Shown one piece after another: positions 47,991 through 57,684 of a DNA stretch of 64,000 bases (its first letter is position 1; each line of letters begins with the position of its first letter). Below the pieces are notes generated by a model. It saw only the letters and a list, made by a program, of their open reading frames with translations. It was not told the origin of the DNA and made no database searches. This DNA comes from Iris pallida (taxonomy: Eukaryota > Streptophyta > Magnoliopsida > Asparagales > Iridaceae), in assembly GCA_029216955.1 (NCBI GenBank), contig JANAVB010009599.1, forward strand, positions 4,860,477 to 4,924,476, given 5' to 3'. The translations under genes and the position numbers were made by a program.

Positions 47991-48362
47991 TTTCAATTTA
48001 AGTCTGGAACGTATATTTAGCGACGGACTGGCGACGGATTTTTATCCGTCGCCCGTTAGTCGCTCTTTTTAATGCTTGCCGATGGAATATCCGTCGCTAC
48101 GTAGTCGAAGAATTGTCCCGCCAATTCTCCCCACAATTTCTGCCAAATAATCGACTGCATAACGACGGCTGAATATCCGTCGCTATATCTTCGACGCCCT
48201 AGCGACGGATGTGCGACCTTTTCTCCCCCTAAAAATAAAATAAAAAATATAACGGCTTGTCGTCGGTAATCCATCGGCTAGTTGCCACAAAGCCGTCGCT
48301 AACGCCGACGGACGATATCCGTCGCTAATGTTTCGTCGCTAAATTACTGTATTTTGGTAGTG
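47991..48362. repeat. CACTA right subterminal repeats
   Basis: GCGACGGAT / ATCCGTCGCTA words in both orientations, ending ATTTTGGTAGTG. It is shorter than the left subterminal block, as usual for CACTA elements. Confidence 0.85.
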
Positions 48363-50585
48363 AGTATAGGTAGAGAAGAGACGTGTAGCATGAGTGCACC
48401 ACGACGGATCACTATCATATAAAGAAAAAAAAGACATAAATCATGAGTGCACCCCGACGGACCACAATCATGCTAAGCAAAGAAGAGAAATGGCAACAAA
48501 TATAGCATGTAAGTAAGAACTTATCCAAAAAAGGCTATTATGGCATGGAAGAGGGAATAAATAATGTAACTACTTGGCATAAAAACAATAATTAAAACTG
48601 TGCTAGTGTTAGGTGTACAAAGAATGTACAATCATTTTTTAACTGTACAAGATCATCAAATCATGTTAAAAAATTTATTGCATTCGAAGAAACCTCAAAA
48701 TGTCAAGTACAGAAAATATGCCAAAAGATCAAAACTATGATTGAAATCATCAATCGCGTATGAATTCCAATTTAAAGTGAAACTAAAAGATTCTTGAAGT
48801 AAGACAAAGATCTGCAACTTTCATGTTAGAAATTAGGAGAAATTCTGGCCACAAATCAGCCAAATAGGATATAAAATAGCCAAAAACAGCCAAAATAGAC
48901 ACTATGCGATACTATGCATCTATGCGGACTGGCACAATGCGGCCAAGCGCTATGCAGCTATGCGGACTGGCACTATACGACCAGGTACTATACAACTATG
49001 TGACCATGTACTATGTGTCCAGGCACTATGCAGCTATACGGACTGACACTATACGGCCAGGCACTATGTAGATATGCGGCCAGGTACTATGCAGCCAGCA
49101 TTATACATCTATACGGACTGGCACTATACATCCATACGGACTGTCACTATGCAGCCAATACTATGCATCTATACGGACTGGCACTATGCGGCCAGCACTG
49201 TGCATCCATGTGGATTAGCACTATGTGTCAAACATTATACATCCATACGGACTGGCACTATGCGGCCAGCACTATGCATCTACGTGGCCAGGTACTATGC
49301 GACCAGTATTATGTATCCATATGGACTGGCACTATGCAGCCAGTACTATGCATCTATACGACAGACACTATACGGTCAGGCACTATACAGCTATACGGAC
49401 TGGCATATGCAGCTAGTACTATACATCTATATGGACTGGTATGATGCATTCAGCACTATGCATCCATACGGACAGGCACTATATAGCCAGTACTATGCAT
49501 CTATGCGGCCAGGCACTATACGGCCAGTACTATGCCGCTATGCGGACTGTCGCTATGCAGCCAGCACTATGCATCTATAAGGCCAGGCACTATACTGCCA
49601 GGTACTATACGGCCAGTACTATGCATCTATGCGGACTGGCACTATGCGGCCAGCACTATGCATCCATGTGGACTGGCACTATGCATCCATGCGGACTGGC
49701 ACTATACAACCAGTACTTTGCATCTATACAGCCAGGCACTATGCAACTATGTAAACTGGCATTATGCATCTATACGGACTGGTACTATACAGCTATGCGG
49801 ACTGGTACTATTCATCGACCCTGCCAGAACCAGGACAAATGAACATAAAAGATGTCCAAATTTTGCTTTGGCCATAACTTTCTCAAAACAAGTCAAAATC
49901 TAACTTTTCAAAGGTCAAAATTGTGTAAAATCAAATTCTCTACCACATAGAACAATTAGTTTTCGAAAACAAGTTGATAGATCAAAACCCAAGAAAACTA
50001 AAAATGGCACAAACTTAGATCTACAAGAATCCACCCATGAAAATAAAAAAACTCCCAGTTCTAAAGAGGCTTATAATCATGTAAGAAAGAGTTTAGAACA
50101 AACAAAATAATATTTGTCCAACATTTGGCAAGATGTACTTGTCTTAGTTTGGTAGAGAAAATGAAGAGGAAGAAGATGAAAAGAATAAAAATAAAGGAGG
50201 AGAGAGAGAGAGAGAGAGAAGTTGGTTTTTATATGAAACCATTCTCATCTAAAACCAACCCAAACCAAGTCATGCCAAGTTGAACCAAACCAAATTAAAC
50301 CAAGTCAAAATTAAACCAAAATAAGGCTAAGAAAGAGAAGTCAAAATACGGGTCGCCTGACAAAGGCCAGAATTCCGTATACGTATACTGAAAATACGTA
50401 TAACAGAAAACGAGAGTGACAGACATGCCGTCGATATACACTGGTATACTGGCGGTATGCCGGTCAAGAAAAAAATATATAAGTTGGAAAATTTTTAAAG
50501 CGTTCCAAAAATAAAGAAAATACCAAACACAGTACAAAAATACGTATTCGTATATAAATACCGATACTGTGAGACAAGTCTCACA
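48363..50585 (-). repeat. 3' LTR of C, last piece
   Basis: Resumes with AGTATAGGTAGAGAAGAG after the CACTA target duplication, carries two more GTGCACCACGACGG motifs (about 48,390 and 48,450), the tandem array, a GA-rich stretch (50,200-50,220), and ends in the palindrome TGTGAGACAAGTCTCACA (50,568-50,585), the LTR start on the minus strand. Confidence 0.9.
48895..49815 (-). repeat. GCCGCATAGTGCC-type array, 3' LTR of C
   Basis: About 920 bp of mixed units: ACTATGCGGCCAG(GC), ACTATGCATCTATACGGACTGGC and ACTATGCAGCTATGCGGACTGGC. Order and number differ from the array in the 5' LTR. Long frames rich in Y, H, C and T are periodicity artefacts. Confidence 0.9.
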
Positions 50586-51219
50586 ACTCTCCCATCCTTA
50601 GAAAAATTTTGTCCTCATAATTTCTTAAAGCTAGTCGAACAAGATAACCAAAACAAAAGCTCAAGAAAATACAACTATCTCCATAAAATGAAGCATGGCA
50701 TATAATTAAATGAAGGCAACAGTAATATAAATAAATGCGTAAGTAGTAAATGAAGGTAATAGTAATCTAAATAAATACGTAAGCAATAACACAAGCACAA
50801 TCAAGAAGGGCTGGAGGCATATGAATAAATATGCCTCCTGAGTCAGTTGAGAAGGAGCAGGCCTACGCTGACTCCCAAAAATAGATAAGGGTCAAGTCTC
50901 AAAGTAAGTCGGTACTAATAACATAGTCTAAGACATGACACTACCCAGGACGTATCATCGTAGTCGAGATACCTGATATTTATCATATGTCTCGACTATG
51001 AGAATAGAAGAGTGGGACGAGAAACTCGCATTCACTCACCGAATAAGTCAAACCGACCATTGTACTCTACATATAGATAGAATACAAAGTCGCCGATAAG
51101 AACCCAAGATATACTGCCACTACCTGGCCTGCAATTGAAAGACAGATCCAAGGCCATAACTAAAAGGAGACCATGAAGATGGTACCTGAGATTCCCAAGG
51201 TATTACCATCATGCAAATA
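50586..51219 (-). other. 3' part of C interior, with polypurine tract
   Basis: On the minus strand the end reads GAGGACAAAATTTTTC then TAAGGATGGGAGAGT (50,586-50,615), a Ty3-type polypurine tract adjoining the 3' LTR. The remaining 600 bp between gag and this tract has no gene: pol is absent, not merely broken. Confidence 0.85.
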
Positions 51220-52365
51220 CTACAGTTGTTCCTGGTACTGTGCATTCAATCGCGCTCTGAGCTGCCTGACTCCCTGAGCTCGCGATGGAGGTGGGTACTG
51301 TGCCAATGGCTGAACATCTAGTATTGGCCCTAACTGCTCATCCACTTCGGGAGGTGATACCGGGGGTGATTGAAAGGATGGCGGTGGTACACCGGGTGTA
51401 GATGGTCGTCCTCGAGATGTTGGATATAGGCAAGTGCTAATTAAATGGTCCTCTGCTCTACAAAAGAAGTATCGCCTATTGGCCGTCCAACAAACTGATC
51501 TAGAATGCCCTAACATTCCACAATATGTACAGGCTTGTTCTGCCCGATACTGCTGCTGGTTTCTCTGCCTCTGAGCTTGCTACTGCTGAACCGGCGCTGG
51601 TGCCTGCTGGTCGAAAAGTTGGAAGGATGACGATCCACCTTGACTCCTCCGGAGACAAATTCCTATCATGTGGTCAGATGAACCGCACGATAAACATAGA
51701 AAGTTAGCCCTCCGATAAGTAAGATGAGTGTGCCCTTCCCTTCCACAGAAGGAATATACGGTTGGTAACTCCTGCTGCTAATATGTATGTTGGTCTGCTG
51801 ATACTTGTGATAGACGTCGGGGTGAAAAGCCTAATACGGGTGAATGGTACCTCTTACGACCTCCAGTTCTGGATGTGGTCCTCCTGGCTATATGCTCTTG
51901 CTTTCGTACTGCCTCCACAGTAGGTCGGGCTCGATATGCTGACTGACTTGATGACTGGTACTGTTTGGCTCCAATCTGTACTTCCTGTGGCTGCCAGTCC
52001 TTGGCTTGAAATTCCTCGAGTATTCCTTACTCACTTCGGTCTATCAACATATGGATACTTTGTTGGAGAACGAGATCTCGTCATTATTGTGACTCCATCA
52101 TTTCTTTGATAATCCCTATGAGTACAGGTACATCGAGCTGATCTGGAACTACCTTCGCTCGGACTACTGACTGTATTGGCACTGCTGGCTGATCGGAATG
52201 GACTGACATCTCTACCCTCGAGTCAACTTTCAACTTTGTATCTGAATGCTGAGACTGATCCTCCACAACTGGCCTAACAGAAGATTGCTGACCTGCCATT
52301 AGCAGAACACGAACAAGGTAATCGAAAGGATTAGGAACAGTGTCCCTGAAAGTTAAAGGACACAA
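51220..52365 (-). pseudogene. gag: gag of element C, four zinc knuckles
   Basis: One minus-strand frame runs from about 52,365 to the stop at 51,220, interrupted by stops (at 52,084, shortly after it, near 51,770 and near 51,580). An N-terminal part with DTVPNPFDYLV and MAGQQSS is followed by a Gln/Arg-rich linker and four CX2CX4HX4C-type boxes: 51,715-51,756 (first and last Cys both Tyr), 51,655-51,696 (CLSCGSSDHMIGIC, intact), 51,490-51,531 (CTYCGMLGHSRSVC, intact) and 51,430-51,471 (YFFCRAEDHLISTC, first Cys replaced by Tyr). A Pro-rich tail follows. Such knuckles bind RNA in the particle. The Cys-to-Tyr changes are all G-to-A on the coding strand. Confidence 0.75.
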
Positions 52366-52523
52366 GAATCAACTCGAGGGAACATGATAGATCAACGATC
52401 AAGGCAGATATCAGGTCAAAGGATCAGAGATAGAGAATAATACGAAGGATATCAATAAAGGATAATTGTGATTGAGATAACTAAACTTAGTAACTCCCAC
52501 ATATCTGATAAATCAGACCTTGC

Positions 52524-52542
52524 ATGGGCCACCACTATAACC
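52524..52542 (-). other. candidate primer-binding region of C
   Basis: Right after the 5' LTR the minus strand reads GGTTATAGTGGTGGCCCAT. The part GTGGTGGCCCAT is the same and equally placed in element D. I cannot assign a tRNA to it. Confidence 0.45.
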
Positions 52543-55500
52543 TGTCTTACGCCCCAAAATCAGAATTCTAACATGTGGGGACGGACAAGGCCAGCTACGT
52601 AATACCAAAGCACACCAGTACTCTGAAATCACGTATAAGCTATCAAGACATGAGGGTTACTTCTACAAGCCAACAGTCGATCATAGGTCAAGCATTCCTA
52701 GGTATCTCAATCACAGGCAATTATACAAGGTACAAGAAGTATGATCATCAGACATACAATAGTAAAGTGTCCCAAACCATATATATATGGATGATCATGA
52801 AGCTAGTAATACAAAATGGAGAACTAACAAGAGTAATAGTCATACATGATAAGCTCTAGCTATAGTCTATAATACGCACATCATGTTTAGGCCTGCAGGC
52901 TAAATATCAAGAATCAAAATACGAGCTAAACACGTGCTCGGAGGCTAAACGTCGCAAAAGAATAATGTACATATCAAGTGGAAGAATAAAACAAGAAACC
53001 CGCTCAAGTACTCTGGTACTCCGGATAGTCACCGTCGAGTAGATGGTACGGAAGATCCACTGGGCTCCTCTATCAGATCTAGCCAAACAAAACTAGTAGG
53101 ATTAGACCCCCAAATAGCAAGTACCACAAAGGAAGCCAAACTATAAACTAAAACCAGCAATAGCTAACATAGCAATGGTTAGAGAAAGCAATAAGTATAT
53201 ACAGATCGAGACTTGTGCACTACTAATGCAGTCATCCCGAGAAATAGAAAAGACAATAAGTAAGCCACTTGGAGCATAATTAATTAACATGTGACATAAT
53301 ATAAACTGTGGACTTGTGAAATAAACAGAGAACTTGTGACGTAGCTAAACCATGTAAGAAAAATGGTACATGTAAACATGTACGGTAAGTGAAACATATG
53401 AGCATGTTAGATAACTGAGACTTGTGAGCATGTTATGTAACTAGGGCATGAGAGCGTATGAGAACTATATAGAACGATAATGATATGATGACTTAGGAAC
53501 TATTCTGGAAGTTAAGTTACAACCCATAAACTAAATAAGGACCGGAGTTGTAACCCTTCTTCTGAACAAAACTTAGTCTCTATTCATTGTATAGCATAAG
53601 GATCTTATATAACTTGTGAGAACCGAATAGGACAACAAATGATAAGATGACTTGAGATCTATTTTGGAAGTCAAGTTACAACCCTTAAACGAAATAAGGA
53701 TCGCGGTTGTAACCCTTCTCCAGAACAGAACTTAGCCTCCGATCATTCATTGACAAAAGTAAGGCATGAACAATAATGTACTGAAATAAACATACGAACA
53801 CTGCCTAGATAAAACTAGACTGGACTGGACTGACTCCATCCATCAAACACGGCCAAACAATGAGTACGGCTTGATACATTAACTAACTAGGGTTATCACA
53901 AGCCTAGTTACTAACAAGATACAGTTTTTGAGAAATCCATACCAGTTACCTGCCCTGCAGACTGCCCGAATTATCCAGACCAAAAAGAAAAGTAAAGGTG
54001 GATGTATCCAAGTTATAATAGTGGGTACATCGCCCAGGAGACAAATGTACCCTATAGACATATACAAGATGCAACACTCGGCGGTGCGCTGGAAGTGTGC
54101 TCATCATGACAGATAGCTCCAAATCCATTCAGGTTGGGGCCGGAACAAAGGGCTTACAAGTAACTAGAAATTCTCTCCTCCTAATGATCTCGATAATCAA
54201 GCTAGTTATTTAGTCCTTAATATTTTCTTATTGGATTCTGGGTGTGGCATTCCACAGAATCCATCCTAGACATGATATGCAAGACTTGACAATCCAAGAA
54301 AGTGCATTATAACAAGCCACAACAAGAAAATATAATAAGCTGGGAGCTAGGAGTGCGCTACGACGAGCCACTATAGAGAAAATAGGGAGTGCGCCATGAC
54401 AGGCCACTATCAAGAGTTATTATGTTAAGGTTGCTTGTTAAGAGTGCACCACGACGGGCCACAATTATGTAAACAAAGAAAGACATGTATCAGAGTGCAC
54501 CACAACGGGTCACTATCTAGTATAGGTAGAGAAGAGACGTGTAGCTTGAGTGCACCACGACGGGTCACCATCATGTAAAGCAAAGAAAAGTCATAAATAA
54601 TGAGTGCACCCCGACGGGCCATAATCATGCTAAGCAAAGAAGGCCACAATCATGCTAAGCAAAGAAGAGAAATGGCAACAAATATAATATGTAAGTAAGA
54701 ATTTATCCAAAAAGGGGTATCATGACATGGAATAGGGAATAAATAAAGTAACTACTAGGCATAAAAACAATAATTGAATCTGTGCTAGTGTTAGGTGTAC
54801 AAAGGGTGTACAATCATTTTCTAACTGTTCAAGATCATCAAATCATGTTAAAAAAATTATTGCAGTCGAAGAAACCTCAAAACGTCAAGTAAAGAAAATA
54901 TGCCAAAAGATCAAAACTATGATTGAAATCATCAACCGCATATGAATTCCAATTTAAAGTAAAACAAAAAGATTCTTGAAGCCAAGACAAAGGTCTACAA
55001 CTTTCATGTTGGGAGTTGGAAGAAATTCTGGCTACAAATCAGCCAAATAGGACATAAAACAGCCAAAATAGGCACTATGCGGCACTATGCATCTATACGG
55101 ACTGGCTCTATGTGGCCAGGCACTATGCAGCTATACGGACTGGCACTATACGGCCAGGTACTATGCAGCCAGGCACTATACAGCTATGCGGACTGGCACT
55201 ATGTGGCCAGACACTATACGGCCAAGCACTATGCGGGCAGCACTATGCATCTATACAGACTGGTACTATGCGGCCAGCACTATGTATCCATACGGACTGG
55301 CACTATGCAGCCAGCACTATGCATCCATGCGACTGGTACTATACGGCCAGCACTACGTATCCATACGGACTGGCACTATGAGGCCATCACTATGCATCCA
55401 TACGAACTGGCACTATGTGGCCAGTACTATGCATCTATGCGGCCAGCACTATACATCCATGCGGACTGGTACTATGCAGCCATCACTATGCATCTATGCG

Positions 55501-56703
55501 GCCAGACACTATACGGCCAGGCACTATGCAGCTATGCAGACTGACACTATACATCCAGCACTATACATCTATGTGGACTGGTACTATGCAACCAGCACTA
55601 TGCATCCATGCGAACTGGCACTATGCTGCCAGCACTATCTATCTATGTGGCGAGGCACTGTGCGGCCAGCACTATACATCTATACGGACTAGCACTATAT
55701 AGCCAGCACTATACATCTATGCGGCCAGGCACTATGTGGCCAGCACTATACATCTATACGAACTGACACTATGCGGCCAACTGTATGAATCCATGCGGAC
55801 TGGCACTATACATCCAGTACTATAAATCCATGCGGGCTGGCACTATACAGCCAATACTATGCATCTATACGGCCAGGCACTATGCAGCTATGCAGACTGG
55901 CACTATGCAGCTATGCGGACTGGCACTATTCATTGTCCCTACCAGAACCAGGACAGATGGACATAGAAGATGTCCAAAACATGCTTTGGCCATAACTTCC
56001 TCAAAATAAGTCAAAATCTAACTTTTCAAAGGTCAAAATTGTGTAGAATCAAATTCTCTACCACATGGAATAATTAGTTTTCGAAAACAAGTATGTTTGA
56101 TAGATCAAAACCTAAAAAAACCAAAAATGGTACAAACATAGATCTACAAGAATCCATCCATGAAAATTAAAAACTGCAAGTTCTAAAGAGGCTTATAATC
56201 ATGTAAGGAAGAGTTTAGAACAAACAAAATAGCATTTGTCCAATATTTGGCAAGATGTACTTGCCTTAGGTTGGAGGAAAAAATGAAGAGGAAGAAGATG
56301 AAGAGAATAAAAATAATGGAGGAGAGAGAGAGAAAGAAGTTGGTTTTTATGTAAAACCCTTCTCATCTAAAACCAACCCAAACCAAGTCATGCCAAGTTG
56401 AACCAAACCAAATTAAACCAAGTCAAAATTAAACCAAAGCAAGGCTAAGAAAGACAATTCAAAATACGGGTCGCCTGACAAAGGCCAGAATTCTGTATAC
56501 GTTCACTAAAAATACGTATAACAGAAAACGGGAGTGATAGGCATGCCGTTGATATATACTGGTATACTGGCGGTGTGCCGGTAAAGAAGAAAATCTAAAA
56601 GTTGGAAAAATTTTAAAGCGTTCCAAAAATCAAAAAAATACAAAACACAGTACAAAAATACGTATCCGTATATAAATACCGATACTGTGAGACGAGTCTC
56701 ACA
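52543..56703 (-). repeat. 5' LTR of C (complete, 4,161 bp)
   Basis: Carries all marks in order: end GGGGCGTAAGACA, two decayed GTTACAACCC hairpins (53,516-53,564 and 53,685-53,713), six GTGCRCCACGACGGG-type motifs (54,350-54,625), the tandem array, and the start palindrome TGTGAGACGAGTCTCACA (56,686-56,703). Uninterrupted at both the D site and the CACTA site. Confidence 0.9.
55065..55935 (-). repeat. GCCGCATAGTGCC-type array, 5' LTR of C
   Basis: About 870 bp of the same unit types as at 48,895-49,815, in a different order. Followed in both LTRs by ACCAGAACCAGGACA. Confidence 0.9.
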
Positions 56704-57684
56704 CATCTCGACCGCCCCTAGCAACACCTTGTGTCTAGCTCCTGAGCTAGTCTCCTTTGGGAACAAGATCCAGATGGAACCGCCTCTGGCCCGACCCTTT
56801 CGGTCTTTTGCTGATGTGACTAGACTTGATCGACCTACTACGACCTCTTCCATTATCAATGATGTCGTCCTCCATGAATTCGAGTATCCTCCAATGATAG
56901 ACGTCCAAGATATTATTGTTCCTTTCTCCCTCGGATAACTATCCTCTATATCCGAGATTTTTTCATACACCTTCATCCTCAAGTTCTCCACCAGGTGCCC
57001 CAAGTTATCGCGGGTCCAAGAAGTGGTCGCCAGCTGGGGTCTCAGTTTTGAGTACAGGGTCTCCCCGATGGACCCTAAGCACATTTTCCTATACCTATCT
57101 TCTGAGGTCGATCATAAGAACGTCTGGACCAGAGGCACCGGTAAGATCGACTTTTATTTCATGATAATCATTATGTGGTTACCGGAGTTCAACATGAAGG
57201 AAGACTCGACTATCATCTCCGTCTGGATCACCCTCCCTAACCCGTCGTTGATTTACTTTGTTTCTGCAGCGATGAAGAGGATCGCCAACTCATTTGGGAC
57301 CTTTGTGGCTATGGCTGACAAAATCCACAACCTCTCTAAAGCTAACTATGCTAAAATTTGCATGGAGCTTGATTTATCGAAGGAGCTTTCCAACTCCATC
57401 CAAATCGTGCTTGGCAGCAAGATGCATACTCAACAAATTATCTATGACAATAATATTATCTACTACAGGCATTGTCGTATGAGAGGCCACTCCATCGACC
57501 ACTGCTTCAGAACACACCCCGAATTGAAGAAGAAAGTGGTCCAGATGGTCACCCCTTCTCAACCGAGAAGCCAAAGAAATAAGAATCCTCTCCTCCCCTT
57601 ACCTAACTCCCATCTCCGTTTTGAATCGAGTGCGGGTAAATCTCGTGAGCAAGAACAATCCAAAAAAGGTGTCCCTACAACCAC
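56704..57684 (+). pseudogene. LINE ORF1 (DUF4283, CCHC), interrupted at both ends
   Basis: RNA-binding gag-like protein of plant L1 LINEs. The frame continues from the left LINE part and holds FRSFADVTRLDRP, one stop at 56,936-56,938, then the DUF4283 core (KFSTRCPKLSRVQEVVASWG, MDPKHIFLYLSSEVDHKNVW, WLPEF, then VWITLPNPSL). It continues through SFGTFVAMADKIHNLSKANY and ARICxELDLSK-like text (AKICMELDLSKELSN). The zinc knuckle near 57,461-57,512 reads YRHCRMRGHSIDHC, with Tyr in place of the first Cys. A Ser/Lys-rich tail is cut at 57,684 by element A2. Endonuclease and reverse transcriptase are not in the window. Confidence 0.85.

Larger units (their letters stand above)
39430..48362 (-). 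mobile_element. CACTA (En/Spm) transposon, 8.9 kb
   Basis: Termini are CACTACCAAAATA and its inverse TATTTTGGTAGTG, flanked by the 3-bp duplication AGT (39,427-39,429 and 48,363-48,365). The 5' LTR of C reads CTATCTAGTATAGG at the matching empty site. It encodes, on the minus strand, a TNP2-type transposase (46,604 to about 42,746) and a Transposase_24/TNPA-like gene (42,499-40,549), the usual two-gene plan. Both genes are broken by a few point lesions, so it cannot supply its own transposase but keeps both ends and could be mobilised in trans. Confidence 0.95.
17354..56703 (-). mobile_element. LTR element C: gag-only Ty3-like retrotransposon
   Basis: Read on the minus strand: 5' LTR 52,543-56,703 (4,161 bp), internal region 50,586-52,542, 3' LTR 17,354-50,585. 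The 3' LTR is broken into 17,354-17,705, 37,786-39,429 and 48,363-50,585 by elements D and CACTA; the pieces sum to about 4.2 kb, equal to the other LTR. LTRs start TGTGAGAC and end GGGGCGTAAGACA or GGGGCGTGACA. Outer flanks are AATCT (17,349-17,353) and CATCT (56,704-56,708), a target duplication with one change. The internal region codes only for a broken gag, so it resembles TR-GAG type elements and cannot move alone. LTRs differ at roughly one site in ten in the part compared by eye, making this the oldest of the delimited LTR insertions here. Confidence 0.85.

Noticed and set aside
47647..48072. Pro-rich and Arg/Glu-rich frames in the CACTA right part
   Set aside because: C-rich and (GA)n low complexity, open on both strands, and overlapping the subterminal repeats.
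48895..49815. CRISPR-like array of repeats and spacers
   Set aside because: Units are imperfect, of varying length and inside LTRs of a plant retrotransposon; no constant repeat with unique spacers and no cas genes.
49013..49903. Long Tyr/His/Cys-rich frames over the tandem arrays (also 55,077-55,702 and 30,337-30,876)
   Set aside because: They follow the repeat period in more than one frame and differ between the paired LTRs; no conserved protein.
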